DNA of 64,000 nt from Rhodovulum sp. 12E13 (GCF_003340565.1 NZ_QPLK01000013.1:1-64000), one strand, 5' to 3'; positions 10,116-20,521 are shown, counted from the stretch's first letter. Translations and numbers: made by a program. The notes: generated by a model from the letters alone, not told the origin.

Positions 10116-10401
10116 GCCACCCCTGCCCCATCGCCGTGACGCCCGCCCGGCCTTCGGCCGTCTGCCTAGACGAGCGGGCGGGCGATGTGAAGCGGCCGCC
10201 GGCCCGTCGCGCGAAAGACCGAGGGGCGCAACGACCGGGCCGGCGCACGGCTCGCGCCCAGAGGGTCGCGGCTCCGCCCCGCAACGCCCTCTTGCGCGAT
10301 CTGTCCGCGGCGACCGGCGGCTTCCCGGGCACGGATGCGTCCGGGTGGCCCGACGCGAGCCCGGACCGGTGCGCAGAGCGGCACGCCGTTGCGGCCGAGC
10401 C

Positions 10402-11550
10402 TCAGCGCCGGGCGGTGAACGCAGCGAGCCGCTCGAGCCCCTCGGCGATGTCGGCGGTCGATGCGGCGTAGGACAGACGCAGCATCCGCCCCCCGCGCGC
10501 CGGGTCGAAGTCGAGCCCCGGGGTGACCGCCACGCCCGCCTCGTCGAGGATTTCGGCCGCGAGCGCCCGCGCGTCGGTGCCCTCGCGCAGCACGTGGCCG
10601 ACATCGGCATAGACGTAGAACGCCCCGTCGGGCGGCGCGAAATGCCCCAGCCCGGCCGCGGGCAGCCCCTCGGCCATCAGCCGCCGGTTCTCGGTATAGA
10701 CCGCGCGGTTGGCCTCGAGCTCCTCGGTGCAGTCCATCGCCGCGAGGGCGGCGATCTGGCTCGCATGCGGCGGGCAGATGAAGAGGTTCTGCGCCAGCCG
10801 CTCGTAGCGGCGGATCTCGCTTTCGGGCACCACCAGCCAGCCCACGCGCCAGCCGGTCATCGAGAAGTATTTCGAGAACGAGTTGACCACCACCACGTCG
10901 TCGGACACCTGCAGCGCCGACACGGCGGGCCGCTCGTAGTGCAGGCCGTGATAGATCTCGTCCGACACGAAGGCGGCGCCGATCTCCTGCGCGCGTTCGA
11001 CCAGCGCCGCCAGCGCCGCGCGGTCGAGCATCGTGCCGGAGGGGTTGGCAGGCGAGGCGACGATCAGGCCGGCGAGCCCCTCGGGCACGTCGCCCGGCAC
11101 CGGCTGGAAGCGATTGGCCTCGGCGGTCTCGATCCCCACCGGCTCGAGCGAGAGGGCGGTCAGGATGTGGCGGTAGCTGGGATAGCCCGGCAGGCCGAGC
11201 CCCACCCGCTCGCCCGCCTCGAACAGCGCGGTGAAGGCAAGGATGAAGGCGCCCGAGGCGCCCGGCGTGATGACCACGCGGTCGGGGTTCAGCTCGACCC
11301 CGTACCACTCGGCATAGAGCCGGGCGATCCGTTGCCGGAGCGCGGGCATACCCAGCGCCACGGTATAGCCGAGCGGCGCCGCCTCCATCGCGCGGGCGAG
11401 CGCGGCGCGGGCGCCGGCGGGCGCGGGCGTGCCGGGCTGGCCGACCTCCATGTGGATCACGCGGTGGCCGGCTGCTTCGCGCAACCGCGCGGCCTCCATC
11501 ACGTCCATCACGATGAAGGGATCGACCTCGCTCCGGCTTGATGCCCGCAT
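10402..11550 (-). CDS. PLP-dependent aminotransferase (class I/II)
   Basis: 382 aa, fold-type I aminotransferase of the aspartate-aminotransferase-like family. Visible landmarks: [10 protein letters not shown] near 35, GYT near 61, the cofactor-contacting SPANPSGTM near 166, [10 protein letters not shown] near 197, and the Schiff-base lysine K227 in [16 protein letters not shown]. The substrate cannot be told from sequence. ATG 11550 is preferred over a longer frame because an ACGGAGCGGAG ribosome site precedes it and the upstream residues are Arg-rich. Divergent from the M48 protease gene; 286 bases separate it from surE downstream. Confidence 0.92.
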   Translation of the reverse strand: MRASSRSEVDPFIVMDVMEAARLREAAGHRVIHMEVGQPGTPAPAGARAALARAMEAAPLGYTVALGMPALRQRIARLYAEWYGVELNPDRVVITPGASGAFILAFTALFEAGERVGLGLPGYPSYRHILTALSLEPVGIETAEANRFQPVPGDVPEGLAGLIVASPANPSGTMLDRAALAALVERAQEIGAAFVSDEIYHGLHYERPAVSALQVSDDVVVVNSFSKYFSMTGWRVGWLVVPESEIRRYERLAQNLFICPPHASQIAALAAMDCTEELEANRAVYTENRRLMAEGLPAAGLGHFAPPDGAFYVYADVGHVLREGTDARALAAEILDEAGVAVTPGLDFDPARGGRMLRLSYAASTADIAEGLERLAAFTARR

Positions 11551-11633
11551 GCTCCGCTCCGTAAGCTGGCGCGCGAGACGGCGTCGCGCCCCGCTTCGGG
11601 GACGGGCGCTACCGAGGCGGCGGGGGGCAGTCA

Positions 11634-12962
11634 ATGGCGCGAGGCAGGCACGCGACAGGCATCCTGCGGGCGGTCGCGGCCGCGATCCTCACGCTTGCGC
11701 TCGCCCTGCCGGCCGCCGCGCAGACCCTTCTGCGCGACGCCGAGCTGGAGCGCGCGATGCGCGAGCTCGCCCAGCCGGTGATCGCCGCCGCCGGCCTCTC
11801 GCCCGCCACCCTGCGGATCCTGCTGATCGAGAGCGACGCGCCGAACGCGCTGGTGGCCGACAGCTCCACCATCCTGATCACGTCGGGCCTGGTCCTGCGG
11901 ATGGACCGGCCCGAGATGCTGCAGTCGGTGATCGCGCACGAGGTCGCCCATCTCGCCAACGGCCACCTTGCGCGTCGCATGGGCAACATGAAGGCCGCGC
12001 GCAACGCCGCGCTGGTGGGCCTCGCCGCCGCGGCTGCGGTGGCGCGCGATAGCCCGGCCGCCGCCGCCGGCGTCGCCGCGGGCACGTCGAGCGCGGCCAT
12101 GCGCCGCTTCTTCGGCCATACGCGCGCCGAGGAGGCCGCGGCCGACCAGGCGGGCATGCGCTATCTCGCCCGCGTCGGGGTCGATCCCGGCGCGATGGCC
12201 GAGGTGCTCGAGATCTTCGCGGGGCAGGAGGCGCTGTCGGGCAGCCGGCAGGACCCCTACATGCGCACCCACCCGCTTTCGCGCGACCGGCTGCGCGCGG
12301 CCCGCGGCGTCGCCGCCGCCCTGTCGGTCACCGGCACGCCCGACCCCGCCGCCGCCTACTGGTTTGCCCGGTCGCGCGCCAAACTCTCGGCCTACCTGCG
12401 CAACCCGTCCTGGACGCTGCGCCGGATCGACCGGAGCGACACGTCCGACGCCGCGCTCGTCGCCCGCGCGGTCGCCCACAGCCAGCAGGCCGACGGCGCC
12501 TCGGCGCTCGCCGCCGCCGACGCGCTGGTGGCCAGGCGGCCAGGCGACCCCTACGCGCACGAGCTGCGCGCCTGGGTACTGTTCGAGGCGCGCAGCTTCG
12601 AGGCGGCGGCGGCCGCCTATGCCCGCGCGGCCGAGCTCGCGCCGGGCGAGCCACTGATCCGTGCCGGCTACGGCCGGGCGCTTCTGGCCACCGGCGCCGA
12701 CGCCCGCGCGCTCGAAGTGCTGCAGAGCGCCCGCGCCCGCGACCCGCGAAACCCCGCCCTCCTGCGCGACCTGGCGCTCGCGCAGGCGCGCACCGGGCAG
12801 ACCGGGGCCGCCGCGCTGTCGACCGCCGAGCGCTACGCGCTGGCCGGCCGCTTGAAGGACGCCGCCATCCATGCCAAGCGCGCGGAGGGGCTTCTGCCCC
12901 GCGGCTCGGAACGCTGGCGCCGTGCGCAGGACATCCTGATCGCCGCAGAGACCGACGACTGA
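11634..12962 (+). CDS. BepA-like periplasmic M48 metalloprotease with TPR
   Basis: 442 aa. A signal peptide (cleavage likely after PAAAQ, ~30) precedes an M48 domain: zinc motif HEVAH at 102-106 and the third ligand in EEAAAD (166-171). The C-terminal half (about 235-430) is Ala-rich with TPR-like helices (RAAELAPGEPLIRAGYGRAL). This matches the BepA/YfgC family, which assists or degrades outer-membrane proteins such as LptD in the periplasm. It is followed 14 bases later by a DsbA-family gene, and disulfide formation is part of LptD assembly, so a shared envelope role is plausible (inference). Confidence 0.9.
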   Translation: MARGRHATGILRAVAAAILTLALALPAAAQTLLRDAELERAMRELAQPVIAAAGLSPATLRILLIESDAPNALVADSSTILITSGLVLRMDRPEMLQSVIAHEVAHLANGHLARRMGNMKAARNAALVGLAAAAAVARDSPAAAAGVAAGTSSAAMRRFFGHTRAEEAAADQAGMRYLARVGVDPGAMAEVLEIFAGQEALSGSRQDPYMRTHPLSRDRLRAARGVAAALSVTGTPDPAAAYWFARSRAKLSAYLRNPSWTLRRIDRSDTSDAALVARAVAHSQQADGASALAAADALVARRPGDPYAHELRAWVLFEARSFEAAAAAYARAAELAPGEPLIRAGYGRALLATGADARALEVLQSARARDPRNPALLRDLALAQARTGQTGAAALSTAERYALAGRLKDAAIHAKRAEGLLPRGSERWRRAQDILIAAETDD

Positions 12963-12976
12963 AAGGAACCGCCATC

Positions 12977-13750
12977 ATGCCCGCCCGCCGCCCGATCGCC
13001 ACCGCTCTCGCCGCGCCGCTGCTCGCCCTGGCGCTCGCCCTGCCCGCCCCGGCGCAGGGCCTCGATCTCGGCTCCATGACCGACGACGAGCGCGCGGCCT
13101 TCCGCGCCGAGGTGCGGGCCTACCTGCTCGAGAACCCCGAAGTGCTGATGGAGGCCATCGCGGTGCTCGAGGAACGGGAGGCAGAGGCTCAGGTCGCGGC
13201 CGATGCCGAGATGATCGCCGCCCGCGCCGACGCCCTCTTCGAGGATGCCGACAGCTGGACGGGCGGCAACCCCGAGGGCGACATCACGATCGTCGAATTC
13301 ATCGACTACCGCTGCGGCTATTGCCGGCGTGCCTTTCCCGAGGTGCAGGAACTGGTCGCGTCTGACGGCGACATCCGCCTGGTCGTCAAGGAGTTTCCGA
13401 TCCTCGGCGAGCAGTCGGTTCTCGCCTCGCGCTTTGCCATCGCCACGCGGATGGTGGCGGGCGACGACGCCTACAAGCAGGTTCACGACGCGCTCATCAC
13501 CCTGCGCGGCGACATGAACGAGCTGTCGCTGGAGCTGATGGGAGAGGAGCTCGGCCTGCCCGTGGAGGAGATCGTCGGGATGATGGGCGACGAGGCGGTC
13601 ACTGAGGTCATCCGCGCCAACCACGCCCTCGCCGAGGATCTCGGCATTTCGGGCACGCCGACCTACGTCCTGGGCGACCGCATGGTGCGGGGCTACGTGC
13701 CGCTCGAGGGCATGCGCGCGCTGGTCGCGGAAGAGCGCGCCGAGGGCTGA
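12977..13750 (+). CDS. DsbA-family periplasmic thiol-disulfide oxidoreductase
   Basis: 257 aa. Signal peptide through about residue 27 (LALPAPAQ), a helical charged segment (45-90), then a thioredoxin-fold domain with redox motif C113-G-Y-C116 in FIDYRCGYCRRAF and the cis-proline loop SGTPTYVLGD near 225. The N-terminal helical extension and CGYC motif resemble the Com1/ScsC-like branch, whose members can act as disulfide isomerases or oxidases. It is read with the upstream BepA-like gene (14-base gap, AAAGGA ribosome site) and ends at a hairpin shared with a convergent gene. Confidence 0.9.
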   Translation: MPARRPIATALAAPLLALALALPAPAQGLDLGSMTDDERAAFRAEVRAYLLENPEVLMEAIAVLEEREAEAQVAADAEMIAARADALFEDADSWTGGNPEGDITIVEFIDYRCGYCRRAFPEVQELVASDGDIRLVVKEFPILGEQSVLASRFAIATRMVAGDDAYKQVHDALITLRGDMNELSLELMGEELGLPVEEIVGMMGDEAVTEVIRANHALAEDLGISGTPTYVLGDRMVRGYVPLEGMRALVAEERAEG

Positions 13751-13765
13751 GGCGCGCCGCCCGCA

Positions 13766-13788
13766 CCCGCGGCAGGGCCCGCCGCGGG
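13766..13788. terminator. Hairpin in convergent gap
   Basis: Perfect 8-bp arms CCCGCGGC / GCCGCGGG around a 7-base loop lie between the converging DsbA-family and phasin-like genes. There is no T run, so if it terminates transcription it does so as a GC-only hairpin; it could serve both directions. Confidence 0.4.
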
Positions 13789-13795
13789 CCGTGCC

Positions 13796-14134
13796 TCAGT
13801 GGGCCGTGACGACCGGCGCATCTCCGAGCATTCGCACATGCGCCCCGGTCTCGGCGTTGTAGGCTGCCGCCGCGTCGGCGAGAAAATGCATCTGCACCCG
13901 GCGCAGCTCGTCGGCCGTGCGGCACCGAAGCAGGCGGTGTTGGGTTCGCGGATCGCGCGCGATCCGGCCGGCTACGAACTCGGCAAAATCCCTGCCGTCC
14001 ATGCCGACGCACTCGCGGAAATCCGGAGCGAGCCAGCCGAGCGGCCCCAGCCCCGCATCCTGCATCCGCTGCAGCGCGACGCAGCCCGACCTCAAGCGCG
14101 GCGCGCCCGTTTTCTGGATGACGCGTGTCGTCAT
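13796..14134 (-). CDS. Phasin-like protein
   Basis: 112 aa, no signal peptide or membrane segment. The helical pattern with Q-x2-F-x3-A-x3-Y-x-x-E-T-G (QMHFLADAAAAYNAETG, residues 81-97) resembles small phasin-family proteins, which coat polyhydroxyalkanoate granules; similarity is partial and the call tentative. The start at ATG 14134 is supported by GGAGGAGG four bases upstream; longer in-frame options lack such a site. No PHA synthase or depolymerase is nearby. Confidence 0.6.
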   Translation of the reverse strand: MTTRVIQKTGAPRLRSGCVALQRMQDAGLGPLGWLAPDFRECVGMDGRDFAEFVAGRIARDPRTQHRLLRCRTADELRRVQMHFLADAAAAYNAETGAHVRMLGDAPVVTAH

Positions 14135-14232
14135 GCCCTCCTCCCGAGACACCATGACCCCCGTCCGCGTAGCCTCATCATAAAGCATCCGCGCCGCCGC
14201 GTCATCCACCGCGGGCTCGCCTTTCCGTAGGG

Positions 14233-15384
14233 TCACTCCGCGGGTTCGGTCTGGCTTTCCTCCGCAGCCTCGACGGCGCGCTGCGACTCGATCTCCTCGG
14301 CCTTCTTCTCGACCTGCTCGACGATGTGGTCGATCATCTGGTCGTTGGACATCTTGTGGCTCTGCTTGCCAGCCAGATAGACCATGCCGGAGCCTGCGCC
14401 GCCCCCGGTGAAGCCCACGTCGGTCAGCAGCGCCTCGCCCGGCCCGTTCACCACGCAGCCGATGATCGACAGGCTCATCGGCGTCTTGATGTGCTCGAGC
14501 CGCTTCTCCAGCGCCTCGACCGTCTTGATCACGTCGAAGCCCTGCCGCGCGCAGGACGGGCACGAGATGATGTTGACGCCCCGGTGACGCAGACCCAGCG
14601 CCTTGAGGATCTCGAAGCCGACCTTGACCTCTTCCACCGGGTCGGCGGAGAGCGACACGCGCATCGTGTCGCCGATGCCCATCCACAGCAGCTGGCCGAG
14701 GCCAATGGCCGACTTGATCGTGCCGCTCGTCAGGCCGCCCGCCTCGGTGATGCCGAGGTGGATGGGGCAGTCGGTCGCTTCGGCGATGGCCATGTAGGCA
14801 GCCGAGGCGAGGAACACGTCAGAGGCCTTGGCCGAGATCTTGAACTCGTGAAAGTCGTTGTCCTGCAGGATCTTGATGTGCTCGAGGCCGGATTCCACCA
14901 TCGCGTCGGGGCATGGCTCGCCGTATTTCTCCAGCAGGTGCCGCTCGAGCGAGCCCGCGTTCACCCCGATGCGGATCGAGCAGCCGTGGTCCTTCGCGGC
15001 GCGGATCACCTCCTTCACGCGGGTCTCGTCGCCGATGTTGCCCGGGTTGATCCGCAGGCAGGCCGCGCCCGCCTCGGCGGCCTCGATGCCGCGCTTGTAG
15101 TGGAAATGGATGTCGGCGACGATCGGCACCGGGCTTTCGCGCACGATCTCCTTCAGGGCGCGGCTCGAATCCTGGTCGGGCACAGAGACGCGCACGATGT
15201 CGGCGCCGGCCTCGGCGCAGCGCTGCACCTGCTCGATCGTGGCACGCACGTCGGTGGTGGGCGTGTTGGTCATCGTCTGCACGCTGATCGGCGCGTCGCC
15301 GCCGACCTTGACCGGGCCGACGGAGATCTGGCGGCAGGGGCGGCGATCGATGTTGCGCCACGGGCGGACGGGATTGTGCGACAT
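14233..15384 (-). CDS. ispG: 4-hydroxy-3-methylbut-2-enyl diphosphate synthase
   Basis: 383 aa. Catalyses the penultimate step of the MEP isoprenoid pathway, reducing MEcPP to HMBPP with a [4Fe-4S] cluster. Cluster ligands are C275 and C278 ([11 protein letters not shown]) and C310 in [10 protein letters not shown], with E317 as the fourth ligand by family knowledge. The N-terminal TIM-barrel shows [17 protein letters not shown] near 27 and ADIHFHY near 90. ATG 15384 gives the standard length. An acidic Glu-rich tail (about 340-383) extends beyond the core. Confidence 0.96.
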   Translation of the reverse strand: MSHNPVRPWRNIDRRPCRQISVGPVKVGGDAPISVQTMTNTPTTDVRATIEQVQRCAEAGADIVRVSVPDQDSSRALKEIVRESPVPIVADIHFHYKRGIEAAEAGAACLRINPGNIGDETRVKEVIRAAKDHGCSIRIGVNAGSLERHLLEKYGEPCPDAMVESGLEHIKILQDNDFHEFKISAKASDVFLASAAYMAIAEATDCPIHLGITEAGGLTSGTIKSAIGLGQLLWMGIGDTMRVSLSADPVEEVKVGFEILKALGLRHRGVNIISCPSCARQGFDVIKTVEALEKRLEHIKTPMSLSIIGCVVNGPGEALLTDVGFTGGGAGSGMVYLAGKQSHKMSNDQMIDHIVEQVEKKAEEIESQRAVEAAEESQTEPAE

Positions 15385-15496
15385 GTCGGGGCCTTCGCGG
15401 GTTTGATGACGAGTCGGTCGGAAGGATAGGCCCGCCGCCCCCGCGGGACAACGCGACAGCGGCGCCCGGGACCCGGCGTCGCCGCCGTAGGCCGGC

Positions 15497-16870
15497 CTAG
15501 TCGGTCGGCGCAGTGTCGGACAGGGGGCCCGGCCCGGCGGCCTCGCCCAGCGCGGCCTCGGCCACGGCGACCGCCTCGCGCGCATCGGCCGAGGCGGCAG
15601 GGTCGGCCAGCGCGAATTGTTGCGTGAGCACATCGCCGGTGAGCGCGATCTGGTCGACGACCGCGCCGTTGCCGCCGGCGGGGCCGTAGGTCTGCCCATT
15701 GACGGCGAAGTAGACGGCGCCGGCCGCACCGGTGCGCAGGGTGGGCGGCGCCTCGGTCGCGGGCACTTCCCACGAATCGCCGGGTTCGAGGATGCGCTCG
15801 AGCAGCACCGTGCCGTCTGCCGCCCGCACCCGCACCCAGGCAGGCCGCACGGCGACGAGCAGCACCTCGGGGATGTCGGCGGTCACGCGCGGCGTCTGCG
15901 GCTCGGCCGGCGCCCCCTCGCCGCTGCCAAGGCCGGTGGCCTCGGCAACGGCGGCGGCAATGGCGTCCTGCTGCGAGGCACCCGACGCCGGCTCCTCGGC
16001 GATCGCGGTCGTGGCAAGCGGGTCGGGGCGAGACGGCGACAGGCCGGGCGAGGCGGGCACGCCCGCACTGGCCAGCGCGCCCGTCGCGCGCGGATCGAGT
16101 GCGGCGATCGGGCCATCGCGCGGCACCATCACGGGCACGTCGAGCGCCTCGGGGCGATAAAGCCGGTCGAGCGCATCGGGGCGGCCGGGGGTCACGCCCG
16201 ACTGCGCGGGCGCCTCGTCGCCGGCGTCGAAGCGCACGCTTTCCAGCGGATCGACCTGCGCGATGGCCTCGGGCGCCTCGTCGACGGGAGACACGGTGAC
16301 GCGCTGCACCTCCTTGATCACCGACCAGCCGCCGAAGCCGATCCCGCCGATCAGGGCAAGAAGCACCAGCGTCGAGCCGATCGCCCGCGGCTCGATCGAC
16401 GACAGCGGGCTGCGCTCGACCGGCGCGAAGGAGACGCGGGGCTGCACGATCGGGTCGCGCTCGCCCTCGACCGCGCGCGCGGGCTTTCTGAAGACGGGGC
16501 CGGTGACCTGCCCCTTCCCCTTGCCGCCGCTCCTGACCGGCGCCGACTTCTCGATGCCGGCAACGGGGGCAAAACCCGATTCGGCACAGAAGGTCTCGAA
16601 CGTCCATTCCGGGTCGAGACCCAGATAGCGCGCATAGGATCTGACGTATCCCGCTATGAAGCCGGTCGTCTCGAAGGCCGCGATGTCGGCATTCTCGATG
16701 GCGGCGATGTAGGTGGCCTTGATCTTGAGCTCGCGCTGCACGTCGAGCAGCGACTTGCCCATCGTGGCCCGCTCGCCGCGCATGACATCGCCGATGCGCA
16801 GGTCGAAATCATCGAACCCGCGCGGTTCGGGTGCATGCCCTTCGGAGGGCGGCTGCCGCCACCCGATCAT
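15497..16870 (-). CDS. RodZ-like HTH membrane protein (DUF4115)
   Basis: 457 aa. An N-terminal HTH_25-type helix-turn-helix (about 22-95: [20 protein letters not shown], then [13 protein letters not shown]), a basic linker, one membrane helix (about 165-185), a long low-complexity Ala/Pro region, and a C-terminal DUF4115 domain (about 350-430, [20 protein letters not shown]). This is the RodZ architecture; RodZ links MreB to the cell-elongation machinery. ATG 16870 matches the usual MIG- start and has AGAGG upstream. A GTG at 16930 has AAGGAG only two bases away, too close to be convincing. Located between ispG and hemA. Confidence 0.85.
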   Translation of the reverse strand: MIGWRQPPSEGHAPEPRGFDDFDLRIGDVMRGERATMGKSLLDVQRELKIKATYIAAIENADIAAFETTGFIAGYVRSYARYLGLDPEWTFETFCAESGFAPVAGIEKSAPVRSGGKGKGQVTGPVFRKPARAVEGERDPIVQPRVSFAPVERSPLSSIEPRAIGSTLVLLALIGGIGFGGWSVIKEVQRVTVSPVDEAPEAIAQVDPLESVRFDAGDEAPAQSGVTPGRPDALDRLYRPEALDVPVMVPRDGPIAALDPRATGALASAGVPASPGLSPSRPDPLATTAIAEEPASGASQQDAIAAAVAEATGLGSGEGAPAEPQTPRVTADIPEVLLVAVRPAWVRVRAADGTVLLERILEPGDSWEVPATEAPPTLRTGAAGAVYFAVNGQTYGPAGGNGAVVDQIALTGDVLTQQFALADPAASADAREAVAVAEAALGEAAGPGPLSDTAPTD

Positions 16871-16984
16871 CTGCCCGGCCTCTCGTGCGTCACGCTCTCG
16901 TCCCCAACGGGCGGCGATTCGATGACTCACCGCTCCTTGAGATCAGGTTAGCACGAGCGTGACGTCGTTGCACCCTCGTGAGCG

Positions 16985-18265
16985 TCAACCCGCCATGTCT
17001 TGGCGGTTGAGCGCGCAATGTGCCCAAAGACCGTCCATGGCGCGCACCAAACGGTCGATCATCTGCGGCGTATGGACGGGCGAGGGCGTGAAGCGCAGCC
17101 GCTCCGTTCCGCGCGGAACGGTGGGGAAGTTGATCGGCTGGCAATAGATGCCGTGATCCTCGAGCAGCATGTCCGAGATCGCCTTGCAGTGCACCGGGTC
17201 GCCCACGATCACCGGCACGATGTGGCTGCCATGGTCGATGATCGGCAGGCCCAGCGCGATCAGACGATCCTTCAGCACGCGCGCGTGCTCCTGCTGCTTG
17301 TCTCGCCGCGCCTGATCGGTCTTGAGGTGCCGCACCGACGCTGCCGCACCGGCAGCCACCGCCGGCGGCAGCGATGTGGTGAAGATGAAGCCCGGCGCGT
17401 AGGAGCGGATCGCGTCGCACATCTTTGCCGAGGCGGCGATGTAGCCGCCCATCACGCCGTAGGCCTTGGCGAGCGTGCCGTTGATGATGTCGATCCGGTG
17501 CATCAGCCGGTCGCGCTCGGCTACCCCGGCGCCGCGGGGGCCGTACATGCCCACCGCATGCACCTCGTCGATGTAGGTCAGCGCACCGAACTCGTCGGCG
17601 AGGTCGCAGATCTCGGCGATGGGGCCGAAATCGCCGTCCATCGAATAGATCGATTCGAAGGCGATCAGCTTGGGCGCGTCAGGGTCGTCGGCCTCGAGCA
17701 GCTCGCGCAGATGCGCCACGTCGTTGTGACGGAAGATCCGCTTGGCGCCACCGTTGCGGCGCACCCCCTCGATCATCGAGGCGTGGTTGAGCGCGTCGGA
17801 ATAGATGATTAGCCCCGGCAGCAGCTTCGGCAGGGTCGAGAGCGTGGCGTCGTTGGCGATGTAGGCCGAGGTGAACAGCAGCGCGGCCTCCTTCTGGTGG
17901 AGGTCGGCGAGCTCGGCCTCGAGCCGCTTGTGCCAGATCGTGGTGCCCGATATGTTGCGCGTGCCGCCCGAGCCGGCGCCCGTCGCCTCGAGCGCCTCGT
18001 GCATCGCGGCAAGCACCACCGGGTGCTGGCCCATGCCGAGATAATCGTTGCCGCACCAGACCGTGATCTCGCTCTCGTCGCCGTCGGACTTGCGCCAGAC
18101 CGCGTGGGGGAACTGCCCCTTGCGCCGCTCGATGTCGATGAAGGTGCGGTAGCGCCCCTCCTCGTGGAGACGGTCGATCGCCGCGTCGATGGCGGTGTCG
18201 TAACGGGCCTTGTCGGCGCGGGCGTTAAGGCCGTGTCGGGGGGGGTCTGGCACGAGTTGGGGCAC
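16985..18265 (-). CDS. hemA: 5-aminolevulinate synthase
   Basis: 426 aa. Condenses glycine and succinyl-CoA to 5-aminolevulinate, the C4 entry to tetrapyrroles that is confined to alphaproteobacteria among bacteria. Landmarks: [20 protein letters not shown] near 38, [13 protein letters not shown] near 70, [11 protein letters not shown] near 98, [15 protein letters not shown] near 233, and the PLP lysine K267 in [12 protein letters not shown]. No ATG exists near the N-terminus; GTG 18265, with GAGG upstream, is the best start and gives a ~20-residue extension over the usual protein. No inverted TTGAT/ATCAA FNR-type site is seen in the 200 bases upstream. Confidence 0.96.
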   Translation of the reverse strand: MPQLVPDPPRHGLNARADKARYDTAIDAAIDRLHEEGRYRTFIDIERRKGQFPHAVWRKSDGDESEITVWCGNDYLGMGQHPVVLAAMHEALEATGAGSGGTRNISGTTIWHKRLEAELADLHQKEAALLFTSAYIANDATLSTLPKLLPGLIIYSDALNHASMIEGVRRNGGAKRIFRHNDVAHLRELLEADDPDAPKLIAFESIYSMDGDFGPIAEICDLADEFGALTYIDEVHAVGMYGPRGAGVAERDRLMHRIDIINGTLAKAYGVMGGYIAASAKMCDAIRSYAPGFIFTTSLPPAVAAGAAASVRHLKTDQARRDKQQEHARVLKDRLIALGLPIIDHGSHIVPVIVGDPVHCKAISDMLLEDHGIYCQPINFPTVPRGTERLRFTPSPVHTPQMIDRLVRAMDGLWAHCALNRQDMAG

Positions 18266-18466
18266 GTGGAAACTACCTCGGTCCTGTTGTGGGCGTCCGG
18301 AGCTTCGCAGCCCCTCCGGCGCTGATCGCACACCTATTCTGCAGAGTGCGCTTTGACATGGCGCAAGTTTTCGCCAGACATGCACGTACCCGGATACGTG
18401 CCCTCCTGCCAACCCGGCCGGATCCCTGCGGCGCTACTCTCCGTCGCTGCGCGAGATAGGGGCGCG

Positions 18467-19063
18467 TCACTGGTCGGCCACCACGATGCGGCAATCCTGC
18501 GCGCCCTGTTCGGCGGCCTTGGCGTTGCAGCTCGCGAGCGCGCGCGTGCCGTCGCCGCGGGCGAAGCCGAAGGCGCCCGTGGCCGGCGAGATCGCCAGCG
18601 CCTTCGGGCTGTCCAGACGACCGAAGTCACCGCGCAGCGCGTCCGTGGCCGCCTTCGACAGCGTGAGTCGACCGCCCTGGTAGCGGCGCGGAAGCACCTG
18701 CGCCACGACGACGCAATCCGGCCCCGACGTGCGCTGTGCATTGCAGGCCGCCAGCGCGGCGCGGGTCGCCGCTTCCGGCGAATGGAAGTTGACGATCGCG
18801 CCGCCCGCGGGCGTGGCCGCCGGGTCGCCCGGCGACATGACCAGAGCGGCGTAATAGGGGTAGTCTGCGAGTTCGCGCTCGATCTGCTGGCGCACCTCGC
18901 TGGTGATCCAGGGCAGGTCGGCCACGCGCACATCCGTGCCGCGGGGCGGCGCGACCTGGTCGCGGGCCTGCCGCTCGGACAGTGTCTGGGCCCCGGCCGC
19001 GAGCGGCGCGGCGATGCAGGCGGCGGCGAGCGCGAGGGCGGCGGCGAGCTGGCGGCGGGGCAT
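18467..19063 (-). CDS. Exported protein of unknown function
   Basis: 198 aa with a signal peptide (cleavage likely after LAAGAQ, ~26). The mature part contains two similar blocks with paired cysteines: ALAACNAQRTSGPDCVVVAQ (about 105) and ALASCNAKAAEQGAQDCRIV (about 178). This is reminiscent of DUF4189-type repeats, and each pair could form a disulfide in the periplasm. Lies 201 bases upstream of hemA on the same strand, so co-transcription with hemA is possible. No enzymatic motif is recognised. Confidence 0.75.
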   Translation of the reverse strand: MPRRQLAAALALAAACIAAPLAAGAQTLSERQARDQVAPPRGTDVRVADLPWITSEVRQQIERELADYPYYAALVMSPGDPAATPAGGAIVNFHSPEAATRAALAACNAQRTSGPDCVVVAQVLPRRYQGGRLTLSKAATDALRGDFGRLDSPKALAISPATGAFGFARGDGTRALASCNAKAAEQGAQDCRIVVADQ

Positions 19064-19380
19064 TGCGTCTCCTTGGTGTCGTGCGGCGGGCCTGAGGCGG
19101 TTCTAGCGTGGCTGCCTGCCGCGGGCCAGTGCGAGAGGACACGGCGGGCGCGACACGCGGGGCGAGACACGGCGGGGCGAGACACGGCGGGGCGAGACAC
19201 GGCGGGGCGAGACACGGCGGGGCGAGACACGGCGGGGAGAAGCACGGCGGACGGGCCAGCACGCGGCGCACGACCCATGCGGTTGCGGCCGACCCCGGCG
19301 CAGGCCCTGCCGCGCGCGCCCCTCTGGAAGCGGCGCCCGCCCCCCACTAGGCTGCCGCCAACCGAGGGAGGAACCACACG
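19064..19380. other. Intergenic stretch with minisatellite
   Basis: Between divergent genes (exported protein, minus; phosphopantetheinyl transferase, plus). It holds the 15-bp tandem array described separately and otherwise GC-rich sequence with a GGGAGGA ribosome site just before 19381. No convincing promoter or small gene is seen. Confidence 0.6.
19146..19255. repeat. 15-bp GC-rich tandem repeat
   Basis: Exact units GCGAGACACGGCGGG begin at 19161, 19176, 19191, 19206 and 19221, with degenerate copies on both sides. The minus strand happens to stay open and would read a Pro-Pro-Cys-Leu-Ala pentamer, but no gene uses that frame. Sits just upstream of the phosphopantetheinyl transferase gene. 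Confidence 0.9.
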
Positions 19381-20112
19381 ATGACGCTCCGGGTCGTGGC
19401 GAGCGAGGCCGCCGTGGCACTCGATCTCTGGCTCTGGCCGCTCGAGGTGCCGCCCGAACGCCGCGCCGCGCTCGCCGCCCATCTCGACGCGCCCGAGCTG
19501 GCCCGTGCCAAGGGCTATCACCGCGACTCCGACCGGGCCGCCTTCGAGGTCGCACGCGGCAGGATGCGCGAGATTCTCGGCGGCTATCTCGGCTGCGCCC
19601 CCCGCGCCGTGCCGCTGCTCACCGGCCCGCACGGGCGGCCGTTGCTGGGGACGGGCGCGGGCGGGCGCGGCCCGGCCTTCAACCTCGCCCATGCGGGCGG
19701 CTGGGCTGCGCTGGTCACCGGCCCGCACCGCCTCGCGCTCGGCATCGACATCGAGCCCTGGCGCGAGGTCGAGCCGGAGGTGGCCGCGCGCTTCTTCTCG
19801 CCGGCAGAGCAGGCGGAGCTCGCCGCCCTGCCCCCCGATCAATGGCGCGCTGGCTTCTTCAACGCGTGGGTACGCAAGGAGGCCCTGCTCAAGGCCCTGG
19901 GGGCCGGGCTCATGCGCCCGCTCGACAGCTTCGACGTGACGTTGACGCCCGCCGCGCCCGCCCGCGTCACGCGCCTCTCGGGGGCGGTGGCCGCGCGCTG
20001 GCAGCTCTACCCGCTCGAGCTGCGCCGCGATTTTCCCGGCTGCATCGCCCTGCGCCATGCCGGCCCCGTGGCGCTGACCGTCCGAGAGGGGGTTCTGCCC
20101 CTGCCCGCCTGA
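19381..20112 (+). CDS. 4'-phosphopantetheinyl transferase, Sfp type
   Basis: 243 aa. Transfers the phosphopantetheine arm of CoA to a Ser of carrier-protein domains. Family motifs: FNLAHAGGWAAL (99-110), metal-binding GIDIEP with D123 and E125, and FNAWVRKEALLKALGAGL (160-177; W163, K166, E167, K171). The ~240-aa length marks the Sfp/EntD class that serves NRPS and PKS, unlike the ~125-aa AcpS. It faces the NRPS-PKS gene, whose three carrier domains carry the required Ser (positions ~590, 1602, 2656), so it is most likely their dedicated activator. A GGGAGGA ribosome site precedes the ATG. Confidence 0.95.
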   Translation: MTLRVVASEAAVALDLWLWPLEVPPERRAALAAHLDAPELARAKGYHRDSDRAAFEVARGRMREILGGYLGCAPRAVPLLTGPHGRPLLGTGAGGRGPAFNLAHAGGWAALVTGPHRLALGIDIEPWREVEPEVAARFFSPAEQAELAALPPDQWRAGFFNAWVRKEALLKALGAGLMRPLDSFDVTLTPAAPARVTRLSGAVAARWQLYPLELRRDFPGCIALRHAGPVALTVREGVLPLPA

Positions 20113-20323
20113 GCCCCGCCCCGGCGAATGCACGACCGCCGCAGGTCATCAGAAGGCACGGGCATTGCGCCGACGCCGCGTCCGCCTGCCTGTGGCTGGT
20201 CCCGCGTCATGGCGCGGAGGGAGGCGGCCGCAGACCCTGGCACCGACGCCGGGCGGGAAGGTTGCCCGGGCGACCGCTCGCCCCACCCCACGGCGCGGGC
20301 GGCGAAGACGGAAGCGGGGGCCA

Positions 20324-20373
20324 GCCCCCGCACCCCCGGCGTATTTCGAACAGAAAGAATCCGGTGCGGGGGC
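20324..20373 (+). terminator. Long GC hairpin with ATTTCGAACAGAAAGAA loop
   Basis: Perfect 11-bp arms GCCCCCGCACC (20324-20334) and GGTGCGGGGGC (20363-20373) flank CCCGGCGTATTTCGAACAGA and AAGAATCC. Positioned downstream of the phosphopantetheinyl transferase and NRPS-PKS stops, it could terminate both. The inner AT-rich motif recurs at 53931-53954, and I recall similar motifs between genes in other Rhodobacteraceae. Confidence 0.55.
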
Positions 20374-20395
20374 GGTTTGCCCGGACCGGCCCGGA

Positions 20396-20435
20396 GGCTG
20401 GGCTGGGCTGGGCTGGGCTGGGCTGGGCTGGGCTG
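20396..20435. repeat. GGCTG pentanucleotide run
   Basis: Eight perfect head-to-tail copies of GGCTG in the convergent gap downstream of the phosphopantetheinyl transferase gene. A simple-sequence tract expected to vary in copy number by slippage. Confidence 0.95.
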
Positions 20436-20521
20436 CGCGGCGCGGGACCGCGGCTTCCCCCTTGACAGGGTGCCGGCGGGCGGAGGGCAGAGAACGGCAC
20501 GGGACCGCGAACCGACGCGAC

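Noticed and set aside
16871-16930. Longer RodZ-like protein from GTG 16930
   Set aside because: AAGGAG is only two bases from the GTG, too close for efficient initiation, and the added residues do not resemble the family N-terminus.
18266-18466. FNR-type operator upstream of hemA
   Set aside because: No TTGAT-N4-ATCAA-like sequence could be found in the region.
18627-19271. Protein with Pro-Pro-Cys-Leu-Ala repeats on the minus strand
   Set aside because: Only the translation of the 15-bp tandem array continued into an alternative frame of the exported-protein gene; no ribosome site.
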